This document shows, piece after piece, positions 1 to 11,300 of a DNA stretch of 64,000 nucleotides. This DNA is from Celeribacter litoreus (GTDB taxonomy: Bacteria > Pseudomonadota > Alphaproteobacteria > Rhodobacterales > Rhodobacteraceae). The notes beneath the pieces were generated by a model. That model was not told where the DNA came from, did no database searches, and saw only the letters and a program-made list of their open reading frames with translations. The DNA lies in the NCBI RefSeq assembly GCF_020165855.1, contig NZ_JAIUFY010000005.1, positions 372,001 through 436,000 of the forward strand, written 5' to 3'. Both the position numbers and the translations under genes were made by a program. Positions within the stretch are counted from its first letter, which is position 1. Each line of letters starts with the position of its first letter.

Positions 1-242
1 AAGGCACAACCGTTTCCAAAGACGATGAGGTCGTCGTGATCGAGAGCGTCAAAGCCGCCTCCGATATCCTCGCCCCGCTAGACGGAGAAATCGTCGAAGT
101 GAACGAACCGCTCTCCGAAGATCCGGGCAAGGTGAACGAAGACCCGCTTGGCGATGCATGGTTCTTCAAGATGAAGATCGAAGACATGTCTGTGCTTGAG
201 GACTTCATGTCCGAAGCGGAATACAAAGACTTTATCGGCTGA
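1..242 (+). CDS. gcvH: Glycine cleavage system H protein (5'-truncated by window edge)
   Basis: C-terminal part, about 79 residues, of the lipoyl carrier H protein. It shuttles the aminomethyl group between the P, T and L proteins of the cytoplasmic glycine cleavage complex. The reading frame is open from base 3. The lipoyl-domain core VVVIESVKAASDILAP is visible, and the lysine in ESVKA is the expected lipoylation site. The C-terminal helix (EAEYKDFIG) ends at a TGA. The start lies outside the window. The stop is 11 bases before the GTG of gcvP, so the two are co-transcribed; gcvT is expected just upstream but is not visible. Identification is secure from the lipoyl motif and the adjacent gcvP. 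Confidence 0.95.
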   Translation, partial: GTTVSKDDEVVVIESVKAASDILAPLDGEIVEVNEPLSEDPGKVNEDPLGDAWFFKMKIEDMSVLEDFMSEAEYKDFIG

Positions 243-253
243 GGAACTGACAC

Positions 254-3100
254 GTGGCCTATACCCCGTCGACCTATAACCCCTACGACTTTGCGAACCG
301 CCGCCACATCGGCCCGTCTCCGGCGGAGATGGAAGAGATGCTGAAGGTGATCGGCGTGCGCTCTCTCGATGCGCTCATTGATCAGACCGTGCCCATGGGC
401 ATCCGTCAGATGGAGGCCTTGAGCTGGGCTCCGATGACAGAGCATGAGGTGCTCGGGCACATCCGCAAAGTCGCTAAGAAAAACGTCGTGATGACGTCCT
501 TGATCGGGCAAGGTTTCTACGGGACGGCCACGCCGCCAGCGATCCAGCGCAACATCCTCGAAAATCCGGCATGGTATACGGCCTATACGCCCTACCAGCC
601 GGAGATCGCGCAGGGGCGCCTTGAAGCGCTTCTGAACTTCCAGACGATGGTGTCGGATATGACCGGCCTGCCGGTCGCGAACGCTTCGCTCCTTGATGAG
701 GCAACCGCCTGCGCCGAAGCCATGACCATGGCGCAGCGTGTGTCCAAATCCAAGATGACGCGCTTTTTCATCGACGAGGCCTGCCATCCGCAGAACATCG
801 AAGTGATGAAGACGCGGGCCGAACCGCTCGATATCGAGATCATTGTGGGTAATCCCGTCGATCTCGATCCGGCGAAAGTCTTTGGCGCGATTTTCCAGTA
901 TCCGGGTACCTATGGCGGCGTCGAGGATTTCACCGACACGATTGCGACGCTCCATGAGGCAAAAGCCGTCGCGATCATGGCGACCGATCTCATGGCGCTC
1001 ACCATGCTCAAAGAGCCGGGTGCGATGGACGCAGATATCGCCGTCGGGTCCGCGCAGCGCTTTGGTGTGCCGATGGGCTTTGGCGGCCCCCACGCGGCCT
1101 TCATGTCCTGCAAAGACGCGATGAAGCGCGCGATGCCAGGCCGGATTGTCGGTGTGTCGGTCGATGCGAACGGCAATCGCGCCTACCGCCTCTCGCTCCA
1201 AACCCGCGAACAACACATCCGCCGCGAAAAGGCGACGTCGAACGTCTGCACCGCACAGGCCCTGCTCGCGGTCATGGCGTCCTTCTATGCCGTGTTCCAC
1301 GGACCGGACGGGCTCCGCGCCATCGGTGAACATATCCACTTCAATGCGATGCGTCTTGCTGAAGGGCTGAAGTCCGCTGGCTTCTCCATCTCTCCCGCAG
1401 CGTTCTATGACACCTTCACGGTCGAAGTGGGTGCAATGCAGGGCGTGATCCTCCGCTCCGCGAACGCAGAAGGGATCAACCTGCGCAAAGTCGGGAAGAC
1501 AAAGATCGGTATTGCCGTTGATGAAATGGTCAACGCGGAAATCATTGGCAAAGTCTGGCGCGCGTTCGGACATGAAGCCGAAGTGCCTGCAGAGACCCAG
1601 TCCATCGGGCTTCCAGAAACGCTCCTCCGCGAGAGCGCCTACCTGACCCACGCAATCTTCGGGATGAACCGCGCCGAGGGCGAAATGATGCGCTACATGC
1701 GTCGCCTCGCAGACCGCGACCTCGCTCTTGACCGCGCGATGATCCCGCTCGGGTCCTGCACGATGAAGCTCAACGCCGCCGTCGAGATGATGCCGATCAC
1801 CTGGCCTGAATTCAACGCGCTGCACCCCTACGCGCCGGAGGATCAGTCCGAAGGCTACACGGAGATGATCGACGACCTCTCCGACAAACTCTGCGAAATC
1901 ACCGGCTATGATGCCATGTCGATGCAGCCGAACTCCGGTGCGCAGGGTGAATATGCCGGTCTGCTCGCGATCATGGGCTATCACCGCGCCAACGGTCAGG
2001 GCGGGCGCAATATCTGCCTCATTCCGATGAGCGCCCACGGGACGAACCCTGCGTCGGCGCAGATGTGTGGCCTCAAAGTCGTCGTCGTCAAATCCGCAGA
2101 GAATGGCGACATCGACCTCGAAGACTTCCGTGCGAAGGCCGAAGCCGCAGGGGATAAACTCGCCGCCTGCATGATCACCTACCCGTCGACCCATGGCGTG
2201 TTCGAAGAGACCGTGAAAGAGGTCTGCGAGATCACGCATACTTTCGGCGGTCAGGTGTATATGGATGGGGCGAACCTCAATGCGTTGGTTGGTCTCGCCA
2301 AACCCGGCGAGATCGGCTCCGACGTGTCCCACCTCAACCTGCACAAGACTTTCTGCATCCCACATGGCGGCGGTGGTCCGGGCATGGGCCCGATTGGTGT
2401 GAAGGCGCATCTCGCGCGTTTCCTGCCTGGCAATCCGGAGGGTGGCGACGCCATTGGTCCGGTGTCTGCAGCGCGCTTTGGTTCCGCGTCGATCCTTCCG
2501 ATTTCTTGGGCCTATTGTCAGCTTATGGGCGGGCAGGGGCTCACGCAGGCCACGAAGGTCGCGATCCTCAATGCAAACTACATCGCGGCCCGTCTCGATG
2601 CAGCCTTCCCCGTTCTCTACAAAGGGACGCAGGGCCGCGTTGCGCACGAGTGCATCGTCGATCCGCGCGAGTTCGAGAAGACCACCGGCGTCACCGTTGA
2701 TGACATCGCGAAACGCCTCATCGACAGCGGGTTCCACGCACCGACCATGTCGTTCCCTGTGCCGGGCACTCTGATGATTGAGCCGACGGAGTCGGAGACG
2801 AAGGCGGAGCTTGATCGCTTCTGCGAGGCGATGCTGTCGATCCGTGCGGAGATTGCGCAGATCGAGAACGGCGAACTGCCGGAGGATAACAATCCGCTCA
2901 AGCACGCACCGCATACGGTCAATGACCTCGTTGCGGATTGGGATCGTCCCTATTCGCGTGAGCAGGGCTGCTTCCCTCCGGGGGCCTTCCGTGTGGACAA
3001 ATACTGGCCGCCGGTTGGCCGTGTGGACAACGCCTATGGCGATCGCAATCTGATCTGCCTTTGCCCGCCGCCGGAAAGCTATGTGGAAGCGGCCGAGTAA
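254..3100 (+). CDS. gcvP: Glycine dehydrogenase (decarboxylating), P protein
   Basis: Single-chain P protein of 948 residues, the usual length for the fused bacterial/mitochondrial form. It decarboxylates glycine with PLP and passes the aminomethyl group to lipoyl-GcvH. The N-terminal half starts with the typical [18 protein letters not shown] segment, and the C-terminal half carries the PLP-lysine motif [16 protein letters not shown] with the lysine near residue 698. [11 protein letters not shown] is also present. The start is GTG at 254, 11 bases after the gcvH stop, and no better start is seen. The gene ends where a small convergent gene begins at 3101. Nothing looks truncated or shifted. 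Confidence 0.97.
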   Translation: MAYTPSTYNPYDFANRRHIGPSPAEMEEMLKVIGVRSLDALIDQTVPMGIRQMEALSWAPMTEHEVLGHIRKVAKKNVVMTSLIGQGFYGTATPPAIQRNILENPAWYTAYTPYQPEIAQGRLEALLNFQTMVSDMTGLPVANASLLDEATACAEAMTMAQRVSKSKMTRFFIDEACHPQNIEVMKTRAEPLDIEIIVGNPVDLDPAKVFGAIFQYPGTYGGVEDFTDTIATLHEAKAVAIMATDLMALTMLKEPGAMDADIAVGSAQRFGVPMGFGGPHAAFMSCKDAMKRAMPGRIVGVSVDANGNRAYRLSLQTREQHIRREKATSNVCTAQALLAVMASFYAVFHGPDGLRAIGEHIHFNAMRLAEGLKSAGFSISPAAFYDTFTVEVGAMQGVILRSANAEGINLRKVGKTKIGIAVDEMVNAEIIGKVWRAFGHEAEVPAETQSIGLPETLLRESAYLTHAIFGMNRAEGEMMRYMRRLADRDLALDRAMIPLGSCTMKLNAAVEMMPITWPEFNALHPYAPEDQSEGYTEMIDDLSDKLCEITGYDAMSMQPNSGAQGEYAGLLAIMGYHRANGQGGRNICLIPMSAHGTNPASAQMCGLKVVVVKSAENGDIDLEDFRAKAEAAGDKLAACMITYPSTHGVFEETVKEVCEITHTFGGQVYMDGANLNALVGLAKPGEIGSDVSHLNLHKTFCIPHGGGGPGMGPIGVKAHLARFLPGNPEGGDAIGPVSAARFGSASILPISWAYCQLMGGQGLTQATKVAILNANYIAARLDAAFPVLYKGTQGRVAHECIVDPREFEKTTGVTVDDIAKRLIDSGFHAPTMSFPVPGTLMIEPTESETKAELDRFCEAMLSIRAEIAQIENGELPEDNNPLKHAPHTVNDLVADWDRPYSREQGCFPPGAFRVDKYWPPVGRVDNAYGDRNLICLCPPPESYVEAAE

Positions 3101-3286
3101 TCAGCCGCGCTTTGGAAGCCGCAGGTCATCGAGGGTAAAGGAGATGCCTTGCGGCTCCAGCCACGCGTGAAAGCGCGAGATTTTTTCGTCCATCGAACAG
3201 GTATTAGACTGTTTCGCCATTTCCAATGCGTAGACGTCGCGCAGGCGAGTTTGTTCGGTCTCGGGAAGGTCTCTGAACGGTGTCAT
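3101..3286 (-). CDS. Small conserved-looking hypothetical protein (61 aa)
   Basis: Encodes a charged, soluble 61-residue protein with no membrane segment. The ATG at 3286 follows a good Shine-Dalgarno sequence (AGAGGG) about five bases upstream on the minus strand. Its stop abuts the gcvP stop without overlap, so the two genes converge tail to tail. The sequence (LPETEQTRLRDVYALEM..., HAWLEPQGISFTLDDLRLP) reads like a real protein rather than a shadow, since it sits outside any other gene. No family is recognised. It is divergent from trxC, whose start lies about 70 bases away. Confidence 0.65.
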   Translation of the reverse strand: MTPFRDLPETEQTRLRDVYALEMAKQSNTCSMDEKISRFHAWLEPQGISFTLDDLRLPKRG

Positions 3287-3356
3287 TTTGCCCTCTTGAA
3301 GAGTATCGTTGCAGGATACATATATTCTTCAAATAGAATGTGAAGAGGAGGCCATC

Positions 3357-3818
3357 ATGGCTGCGACCCTTGCAAAAGATGCCGTGAAAATGGCGTGCCC
3401 TGTCTGCGCGCAGGTGAACCGCGTGCCGACGAGTAAACTTGGCGCTGGCCCTAAATGTGGCACCTGTGGTGAGCCGCTGATGTCCGGTAAAGTGTCCGAG
3501 CTTGATCCGAATGCTCTCGCAGCGCTGTCGCGCAAAGACGATCTGCCAGTGCTCGTTGACTTCTGGGCGCCGTGGTGTGGTCCGTGCCGCATGATGGCGC
3601 CGGAGTTCGCGAAGGCGGCGCAGGCGCTCAAAGGTCGCGCGCGGTTTGCGAAGATCAACACGGAGGAGTACCCGAACGTGTCGATGAAGAACGGAATCCG
3701 CGGCATTCCGGCGCTCATTCTCTACCAAGGCGGCAAGGAAGTGGCTCGTATTGCGGGGGCCCGTCCGGCCAAAGATATCATCGCTTTCGTCGAGCAAAAC
3801 GGCAAGTTGCCAGCGTGA
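3357..3818 (+). CDS. trxC: Thioredoxin 2 (zinc-binding thioredoxin TrxC)
   Basis: 153-residue cytoplasmic thiol-disulfide reductase. The N-terminus has a four-cysteine zinc module (MACPVCAQVN... and CGTCGEPL), followed by a thioredoxin fold with the active site WAPWCGPCRMM and the cis-proline segment GIRGIPALILY. That combination is diagnostic for TrxC rather than TrxA. The frame is open from 3309, but the ATG at 3357 is preceded by AGAGGAGG at ideal distance and starts the protein directly before the zinc module, so it is chosen. A strong hairpin follows the stop and a tRNA gene lies immediately downstream. TrxC is oxidative-stress induced in other bacteria; no such operator is identified here. 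Confidence 0.95.
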   Translation: MAATLAKDAVKMACPVCAQVNRVPTSKLGAGPKCGTCGEPLMSGKVSELDPNALAALSRKDDLPVLVDFWAPWCGPCRMMAPEFAKAAQALKGRARFAKINTEEYPNVSMKNGIRGIPALILYQGGKEVARIAGARPAKDIIAFVEQNGKLPA

Positions 3819-3829
3819 CATTTTGACCC

Positions 3830-3857
3830 TCGCGCCACGCTTGACTTCGTGGCGCGA
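3830..3857 (+). terminator. Hairpin after trxC
   Basis: A perfect 10-bp inverted repeat (TCGCGCCACG / CGTGGCGCGA) with an 8-base loop begins 11 bases after the trxC stop. The following tract is only weakly T-rich, so it may be an inefficient terminator or a 3'-end stabiliser ahead of the tRNA gene. Confidence 0.55.
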
Positions 3858-3880
3858 AAGGCAAATTCTTTTGCCAGCGT

Positions 3881-3956
<76 letters not shown>

Positions 3957-3977
3957 AATCCCGCTTTAGATACCCCG

Positions 3978-5189
3978 TCAGAGGCTCTCGCGATCCACAA
4001 TGACGACGCCGTCCGCGATGGTGTCGGCCGGATGTGGGATGACCTGTTCACCTTCCTCCAGACCGGACAGAATTTCGACCCGCCGATCCGTGCGGTGTCC
4101 GATCTCCACGAGACGCAGACGCGCCCTGTCGCCTTCTGCCACAAACACTGCCCAATCCCCGTTGCTGCGGAAGAGCGCGGCGAGCGGGATGTTGAGGGCG
4201 GCATCCGTCTCCCATTCCACAACGCGCAAAAAGACGGCGTATTGATGCCCGAGGCCGAGGCGCTCTTCGGCAGGGGTGACAAGGTCAAAGGTCGCCGCAA
4301 CGCGCTGTTCTTCGATCCCGAGCGACGATGTATGCGTCTCGGCGCGAGGGGCGAGGCTCTTCAACTTGGCCTCGAGCGGCGGTTCCCCGCCCCAGCGCTC
4401 GACAATGGCCCGCGCACCGATCTCCAAGCCCACGGCATCAGAGGACAGAATATCCGCTTCGATTTCGAGGTCGTTCAGGTCGCCAATGGACAAGAGTTCA
4501 GAGCCAATCGCGACTGCATGTTCCGAGACTTGCGAGATGACCAAGACGGTCCCCGATATCGGCGCTGTGATCGCGACACAGCAGGTGTCTCCGGTCATGT
4601 CCTCCGCCCCCGGTTCGAGCAGGGCCGCCTGCGCCCGTGCGAGCGATGACTGCGCCATCTGGACATTGGAAATCGCAGCATCCCGCGCGGCAGTCCGCAG
4701 CGACAAAACCTGCTCCGCGTCCTCCAATGTGCTGACCGAGGAAACGCCTCTGTCCACGAGCGCCTTTGTCCGGTCGAACTGACTCTGCGCGTAGTTCAAC
4801 TCTTCATCGGCTTGCCGGAGTTGCGCTTCCGCGAGGTCGGCAGCGGCGGAGGCTTCGCGCACGGCGGCCTCCAATTGGATACGTGTCCGCGCGTCGATCA
4901 GAGACGGGGCGAGCGGCTCGACACGGGCCACCACGGTGACGCCTGCCTCGACTTGATCGCCCTCCTCGACGGGAGAGCGGAGCGCCGTGCCCGCAATGGG
5001 CGAAGACACCTCATACAAATCCTTGATCCGCGTTTTGCCGTCGGCGTTGATTGTCACCTGAAGCGGCCCGCGCGTGACCGCTTCCAGATCGACCGCGGTC
5101 GGATGCGGGCGGAAGGCAATGAACAGGAGCGCAACGGCGAGCGCGCCTGCGATCAGGACGAGTAGGGATTTGCGGGATTTCGACGTCAT
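3978..5189 (-). CDS. Periplasmic adaptor (HlyD/RND-type membrane fusion protein) of ABC exporter
   Basis: 403 residues. An N-terminal membrane anchor (about residues 8-25, LLVLIAGALAVALLFIAF) is followed by a biotinyl-lipoyl-like segment, a long alpha-helical hairpin (about 105-195), a second lipoyl half (ITAPISGTVLVISQVSEHAV) and a C-terminal beta-barrel domain. This is the standard periplasmic adaptor layout. It would connect the inner-membrane permease to an outer-membrane channel not encoded here. Third gene of a minus-strand operon, four bases after the permease stop. The substrate cannot be deduced. MacA/DevB-like architecture makes export of a lipid, peptide or glycolipid plausible, but that is inference. 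Confidence 0.88.
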   Translation of the reverse strand: MTSKSRKSLLVLIAGALAVALLFIAFRPHPTAVDLEAVTRGPLQVTINADGKTRIKDLYEVSSPIAGTALRSPVEEGDQVEAGVTVVARVEPLAPSLIDARTRIQLEAAVREASAAADLAEAQLRQADEELNYAQSQFDRTKALVDRGVSSVSTLEDAEQVLSLRTAARDAAISNVQMAQSSLARAQAALLEPGAEDMTGDTCCVAITAPISGTVLVISQVSEHAVAIGSELLSIGDLNDLEIEADILSSDAVGLEIGARAIVERWGGEPPLEAKLKSLAPRAETHTSSLGIEEQRVAATFDLVTPAEERLGLGHQYAVFLRVVEWETDAALNIPLAALFRSNGDWAVFVAEGDRARLRLVEIGHRTDRRVEILSGLEEGEQVIPHPADTIADGVVIVDRESL

Positions 5190-5193
5190 TGGT

Positions 5194-7560
5194 TCACTCC
5201 CGGGTTTTCATCACGGAGACAAGATCAAGCCGGTCGATCCGCCGTCTCACCACCATAACGGAGGCGAGCGCGGTGCCAAGCACCACAACGGAGGCCTGCG
5301 CGTAGGCGGCGGGCGGCAGAACGAGCGGAATGTTATAGAGATCGGAGGAAAAGCTGTTCGCCATCAGCACGCCGATCCCGTAGCCGATGAGCCAGCCGAT
5401 GGGTTGGGCCAAGAGCGCGACGAGCATGATTTCCCCGATCAGGACATAAGAAACTTCCCAGTTGGAGAAGCCGAGGATACGCAGCGAGGCGAGTTCGCGG
5501 GCGCGCTCGGAGAGCTGGATGCGCGCGCTGTTGTAGGTCAGGCCAACGGTGATCAGGACGGCGATGATGATGAAGAGGCCGTTCATGACGGAGATGTTTT
5601 CGTCGATGCTCTCGGTAAAGCCGTCTTTCATATCGGTGACACGAACGGTGCTCGCGATGAGGGGCGTGTCCTTGATCTGTTGATTGAACGCGTCCGCCTG
5701 ATCCGCGTCGAGCGTGACGTTGGCGACGGAAATATGCGGCGCGCGGCGCTGCAATGCGGCCATTGCGTCACGCGTCATAAAGGCGCCGAGGCCGAAGAAC
5801 TGTTCGGTGACTGCTGAGATAGCGAGCGTATGTGTCTCGCGGCGTCCAGTCATGAACTCGACTTCGACCAGATCGCCGGGCTGTAGATCGAGGACTTCCG
5901 AGACGCGATTGGTGATCAGGAGGCCATCTCCGATGGGTTCTGCGACATGTCCGTTCGTATCGATGGAGCGGGCGAGCGTTGCACCCGCGCCGCGTGTTGT
6001 GATGGAAAGTTGTTTTTCGAGGTGGCCATGACGCAGTTTGACGGCGGCATAGAGTTCGCCCTCGACCTCTAGAACACCGGGCAGGCGGCGCACCTCCTCG
6101 AGTGTTGAGAGCGGTCGTTCTTGGGCAAAGAGAAGGACAGCATCCTCACGGTTGGATTGCGTGAAGGCGATATCGGTAATTGTGTCGAGGGAATGGGAGA
6201 AAAAGCCGACGGAAATCATCACGGCGACGGCGAAGGCCAGACCGACCGCACTCATGAGCGCGCGCACCGGCCAACGCAGGATGGACCGCCAGATCATCAT
6301 CGTCGGTTGGCTCATACGCGCGGCGTTCATCATCCGGTCGAAGGCGGAGCGTTTGAACCGTGGCGGGGCAGGGGGCGACATGGCGACAGCAGGCGGAAGG
6401 CGTGCCGCGCCGAGGGCCGCGCGGAGCGCGCCGAGGGCCGCGGTCAGAAGGGCCAGAACACCCGAAATCGCATAGGCGTCATAGGAGACGTTGAAGATCA
6501 GATAGGGGAATTTGAAATAGTCGGCATATTGACCTGCCATCCAGCGTGCACTCATCCCGCCTGTGCCCCAGCCAATGATGATCCCGAGAACGGCTGTGAG
6601 CCCTGCGAGGAGAACGTAATGCACTGCGATGTGCAGATCGGTGTAGCCGAGTGCTTTGAGGAGCCCGATCTCCGCGCGTTCCAACGTGATGATGCGTCCG
6701 ATCACCATGTTCACGAGAAAGGCGGAAATGCCGAAAAAGATGGGCGGCAGGATCGTCGCCATATTCTTGAGTTGGGCGATCTCGGTATGGACGAAGGCGT
6801 TCGAGGTCTGCAATTCACGACCGTAAGCGCCCGTGCCGCCATAGGGATCAAGCAGGGTGTCGAGATCGTTGAGCACCTGATCCTCGCGCGCATCGCGTGA
6901 CACGGACAGCGTGATGGAGTTCATCGCGCCAGACATGTCGAACGCCGCCTCCAAGGTCGCTTGCGGCATCCAGAGAATGCCAAAGCCCTCGTCATCTGGC
7001 ATGAGGGATCCCGGTCCGATGGCGTAGACGAATTCTGGGGAGAGTGCCGTGCCGGTGATCGTCAAGAGGCGTTTCTGGCCAGACATGAGCACGGAGAAGC
7101 TATCGCCGATCTGATAGCCATTGGCCTGCGCGAAAGGTTCCGACACCATAACCTCATCCGTCGCCGACACGGACGGAAGCCGACCAGACCGCAGGATCGG
7201 GATGTTGAGATGCGGCAGGTCGCCGCTCTCTGGCAGAGACAGGGCGAGGCCCGTGGCGGATTCCACCCGCCCCGGAAGGTCGAGCATCAGGTATTTCTGG
7301 ATCCGCCCCTCAACGATCTGCACGCCGTCGATCTCCGCGATTTCTTTGAGGAGGCCGCGCGGGGCTTTCTCGGCGTCGATCCAGACATCGGCGAAAGCAT
7401 TGCGATCATAGAACGCGGTCAGCGTGTCATCGAGGGCGCGGTGCATCCCGAAGGCCGTCAGCAGGATCATCACCCCACAGGCAAGGACGAGCGCGATGGC
7501 GAGCGCTTGTCCCCAAAGGCGCTGGAAATCTCGCAGGAGTTTTATGTCGAGCGCATGCAT
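5194..7560 (-). CDS. ABC transporter permease, FtsX/MacB family (two FtsX domains)
   Basis: 788-residue inner-membrane permease. An N-terminal membrane segment is followed by a large MacB-type periplasmic domain. Then comes a first FtsX module (ILPPIFFGISAFLVNMVIGR..., ERAEIGLLKALGYTD), more periplasmic sequence and a second FtsX module near the C-terminus (LFIIIAVLITVGLTYNSARI, ERARELASLRILGFSN). The two-module form suggests one long chain instead of a homodimer of short MacB. It lies three bases after the ATPase and four before the adaptor, so the three form one transcription unit. Such exporters are mechanotransmission pumps acting on periplasmic or membrane substrates; the substrate here is unknown. 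Confidence 0.9.
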   Translation of the reverse strand: MHALDIKLLRDFQRLWGQALAIALVLACGVMILLTAFGMHRALDDTLTAFYDRNAFADVWIDAEKAPRGLLKEIAEIDGVQIVEGRIQKYLMLDLPGRVESATGLALSLPESGDLPHLNIPILRSGRLPSVSATDEVMVSEPFAQANGYQIGDSFSVLMSGQKRLLTITGTALSPEFVYAIGPGSLMPDDEGFGILWMPQATLEAAFDMSGAMNSITLSVSRDAREDQVLNDLDTLLDPYGGTGAYGRELQTSNAFVHTEIAQLKNMATILPPIFFGISAFLVNMVIGRIITLERAEIGLLKALGYTDLHIAVHYVLLAGLTAVLGIIIGWGTGGMSARWMAGQYADYFKFPYLIFNVSYDAYAISGVLALLTAALGALRAALGAARLPPAVAMSPPAPPRFKRSAFDRMMNAARMSQPTMMIWRSILRWPVRALMSAVGLAFAVAVMISVGFFSHSLDTITDIAFTQSNREDAVLLFAQERPLSTLEEVRRLPGVLEVEGELYAAVKLRHGHLEKQLSITTRGAGATLARSIDTNGHVAEPIGDGLLITNRVSEVLDLQPGDLVEVEFMTGRRETHTLAISAVTEQFFGLGAFMTRDAMAALQRRAPHISVANVTLDADQADAFNQQIKDTPLIASTVRVTDMKDGFTESIDENISVMNGLFIIIAVLITVGLTYNSARIQLSERARELASLRILGFSNWEVSYVLIGEIMLVALLAQPIGWLIGYGIGVLMANSFSSDLYNIPLVLPPAAYAQASVVVLGTALASVMVVRRRIDRLDLVSVMKTRE

Positions 7561-7563
7561 GGC

Positions 7564-8283
7564 CTACCACTCGATATCGGTCGGCTTGAGCCGCGTGTCA
7601 TTGGTGGAGACGGATGCAATGTTGCCATCCTGAAACCGCACGACGCGGTGGGCCATGGCTTGGATCGCGGCGTTGTGGGTGATCACGATGGCCGTGGTGC
7701 CGAGGTCTTCGTTGACGTGACGGATTGCCTCTAACACCTGAACGCCCGTGGTGCTGTCGAGCGCGCCAGTGGGTTCGTCGCAAAGGAGAACCTCTGGCCG
7801 CTTAGCAATCGCGCGGGCAATCGCGACCCGCTGTTGTTGGCCGCCGGAGAGTTCGGCGGGGAAGTGGTCGATACGGTCGGACATGCCAACACGGGCGAGC
7901 GCCTCTTCTGCGGACATCGGATTGGGCGCGATGTCTGTGACCATCTGTACGTTCTCGCGCGCGGTGAGCGAGGGGACGAGGTTGTAGAATTGAAACACAA
8001 AGCCGACGTGATCGCGGCGATACTTTGTGAGCGCGCGGTCCGAGAGTTCGGTAAGATCTCGGCCTCGGAACTCGACGCGACCAGAGGTGGCGGCGTCGAG
8101 GCCGCCGAGAATGTTGAGCAAGGTGGATTTGCCCGATCCGGACGGGCCGAGCAGGACGGTCAATTCTGTCGCGAAGAGATCAAGGTTCACCCCATCGAGC
8201 GCGCGCACCTCTGTGCTGCCCGTTTGGTAGGTCTTCACGAGATCTTCGGTGTGGAACACCTTTTCTGAAACAGGTTGCGCCAT
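7564..8283 (-). CDS. ABC transporter ATP-binding protein, MacB/LolD family
   Basis: 239-residue cytoplasmic ATPase driving the adjacent FtsX permease. Walker A ([13 protein letters not shown]), Q-loop ([18 protein letters not shown]), signature ([19 protein letters not shown]), Walker B ([13 protein letters not shown]) and H-loop (VITHN) are all intact. The FYNLVP/LTARENV context is typical of the LolD/MacB/FtsE class that couples to FtsX-type permeases. It is the first gene of the three-gene minus-strand operon. The 74-base gap before it separates it from tamB, so it could also be read through from tamAB. Confidence 0.93.
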   Translation of the reverse strand: MAQPVSEKVFHTEDLVKTYQTGSTEVRALDGVNLDLFATELTVLLGPSGSGKSTLLNILGGLDAATSGRVEFRGRDLTELSDRALTKYRRDHVGFVFQFYNLVPSLTARENVQMVTDIAPNPMSAEEALARVGMSDRIDHFPAELSGGQQQRVAIARAIAKRPEVLLCDEPTGALDSTTGVQVLEAIRHVNEDLGTTAIVITHNAAIQAMAHRVVRFQDGNIASVSTNDTRLKPTDIEW

Positions 8284-8357
8284 GAAATGCCATCCTCTTG
8301 TCCCAGCTTATGCTGTTACTTTGAACGACACCTTGCGACGGGTCAAAGAGAACGGGT

Positions 8358-11300
8358 CTAGTAGTCTCTCTCGAAGAAGACGCCGACACCGGTATCGCCT
8401 TCGGAGGTGACGGAGCCCTTGATCGTGATGTTCCGTGTCGCGTCGAGGTTCAGGTTGATCTCGGTTTTGCCTTCACTGTCGATGGTCACGTCTGTGTAGA
8501 CCTTATCGGAAATATACTTCCCGACCTTGAGCGCTGCGTCCCCGTCTTCCGTGGTTTGCAGGTCGAGATCGTCGAGGCCGAACCTATCCCTGATTGACCC
8601 GACCAGCCCCCCGCCATTGCCGGTGAGAGTGGCGACTGCCGAAGCCATTTGTGCGGCTTGCAGGGCCGAAATCTCTGTGAGGTCTTTGCCGAAGAGCAGT
8701 TGCGCCAGAATTTCGTCCTGTGGCATTTCCGGCGAGGAACTGAGTGTAAGCTCAGGGGCGCTCACAGGACCCGAAAGAACAATCTGGATCGTCATGTCAT
8801 CGGTGGCGGTCTGCGCAACGAGCCTCAGTGTCGGGTCCAACTCCCCCTGAAGCGTAATAGCGCCCTCTTCGAGGTCGATCCGTTGTCCTAAGAGAGACAG
8901 ACGGCCACGGATAAGAGAGAACTGACCGACAGGTATAACGTCGGCGGTTGTGCCGGTGACGCGCAACCGACCGCCAAGTTCGGCATCCAGTCCGCGTCCG
9001 CGGACGAAAATTCTGCCGGGTGCCCGAATGACAAGATCAAGCCCGTAGACAGAGCCGCCTCCGCTGCCGGCCCCATTGTCGAGCAGGCCAGAGCGGCGCT
9101 GTGTCCTGATCACGTCGGAAGAGGCTCCGATATGGATGATGTCCGGCAAAGCTCCACCGCCACCGAGCGCAGAGGGTGAAACGGTGACTTCCGTTGTGCC
9201 GAGAGTGATGTCGCCTGCGACGGAGGCGCCGCCGGCCAAAGGTCCGTCGATGGTGATCTCGCCGCCGAGTGAGGTGGTGTAGAGCCGTGGGTCTACGAGG
9301 GTGAGGTCGGTCAGAGCAATCGAGAGATTTGCAGGCAACGCACCGGTCAGTCCGAGGGAGCCGGACGCCTGTATCTGACCGCCTGTGTCGGCAGTGGCGA
9401 GGATGTCGAGGTTCGTCTGTTCGCCGGAGATGACGATATTGCCGCGCTGGAGCGTGAGGGCGAGGTTTGCAGAGGAGACGACAACCCGTGCGCCGGACTG
9501 GAGATTGACCTGTCCTGCGACGGAAGAGAGCGCCAAGGGGCCGTTGAGCGCAATGTCGAAGCCCGCGGACCCTTGCGCGAGGACTGCGGTGGTGAAGCTG
9601 TTGGCCAAACCGAGCGGTGCGTTGCCTGTGAGGGACAAATCCGCCGTTGCGAAGTCCTGGGCCAGCGAGCCTGAGAGGGTTGCGGTCGAGCCACCCGGTC
9701 CCGACATGTTGGCGTTGGTCTGCCAAGTGCTCGCGCCGCTCGCTCTGTCGAGTTGTGTTTCCAACGTCAGTGGGCCGCTTAGGCCGATCCCGAGACGCGC
9801 GACATCATCAAGCTCTGCGTTGAGTTGAAGAGCGCCGCTGTCCGAGCTCAAGTTGCCCGACGCAGAAGCTGTGACCGCAGCTGTGTCGAGTGACGCAGCC
9901 TCAAGTGTGAGGCCGGAGGTGTCGCGGCGTGCGGTCATCGCGACGGTGCTGTTGCCGCCCGTTAGGGCGTCCAGCTGTGGGATGCCGAAGGCGAGGTCAT
10001 CTCCGTTTGCTTGTACGGTGAGGTCAAAGGTGCCGTTGAGCGCAGAGACGCTTCCCTCCGCCGTTGCCGAGACGCCGCCGGACAGTGCCATGCCGCTCAG
10101 CCCCGCAAACCGTTCTAGCCGCGGAGTGTCGAGCGACATTCTACCTGTGAACTCAAGGCCGCGTTTGACACCGCTCAGTCGGCCGTCGAGTTGTGCTGTT
10201 GTGGCGTCGGTCTCGAGCGTCAGTCCGTTGATTATCAGGCGGCGGCCTTCGCGCCATGTCAGGCGCCCCTTCAACGCGGGGGCGCTGCCGATGGCGTCTT
10301 GGAGGGCCTGGTCCTCGGAGGCGAAGCCATCGACCACGAGGTCGAACGCGGCGCTCACCGCACTCAGGAGCCTCCCGCCATCGTCGCTCGCATTGCGAGC
10401 GATTTTGCCGCCGGCTCCGAGTGTCGCGCTGTCAAACGCGAGGCCGTCATGCTGGTAGCCAACCACGGTGATGTCAGCGGCCCAATCGTCACTTTCTCCA
10501 GCGTTGAACTGGGCGATGATGTCGGCTTCATCAACTTGGCTTCGGGCGTCGCCGAAGGGGAGCAGGACTGCGCGGTCATCAGGGTCTTTCAACGAGCCTG
10601 AGATGGAGAAGGCGCTTGGCAGGCCGTCGGCGGCGATTTGAGCCGAGCCTACGAGTGAGACGGTGCGCATCGAAAGGGAAAAGCGATCGAGGTCAAAGCC
10701 GCCTGCCGGATATGAGACGCCGTTCGCGACGAGCGTGGAGGATGCGCCAAAGAAAGGTGCGTATTCGGCGGAGAACAGCGGCGTCAGATCGCCTGACAGG
10801 TCCGCCGTGAACCGGCGTGGGGCAGGCGCGTCGGGGGCCTCCGGGTCAACTTCTGCCGCAAGCGAAATTTGCCCGGATAGCCTGTCTTCGTCCTGTGTGG
10901 CGAGGGTGATGTCGGCGACAAAGTCGTCGAGCGGGCCGGAGCCCTGCGCGGTCAAGGACAAGGATGGGGCGCCAGGTAGATTGGCAATTGTCGAAACGAG
11001 CCCGCCCGGGCCTTCTCTCAGCGACAGATCAAGGTCGAGTTGTTCGGTTGCGTTCGCGTAGGACACTGCAAGATCAAATGCACCTTCGGAGCCGTCGATG
11101 CGCTCAATCTCGAGGTCCAGTCCGCCGGACCCGTCCGCCAAATTGGCCGATCCGACGAGCGAGATTTCGATGTCCTCCCCGATACGAATGACTGGAGCAC
11201 CAAGCAATACCCGTTCTGCCGCAATCTCTCCGATGTCGATGGACACCGGAAGGTCGGGCAGAGAGAAAGGCGTTGCTTCCGGATCGGGCAGGTCTACGCC

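Noticed and set aside
3309-3356. Upstream in-frame start for trxC
   Set aside because: The ribosome site AGAGGAGG lies before the internal ATG at 3357, which begins at the zinc module.
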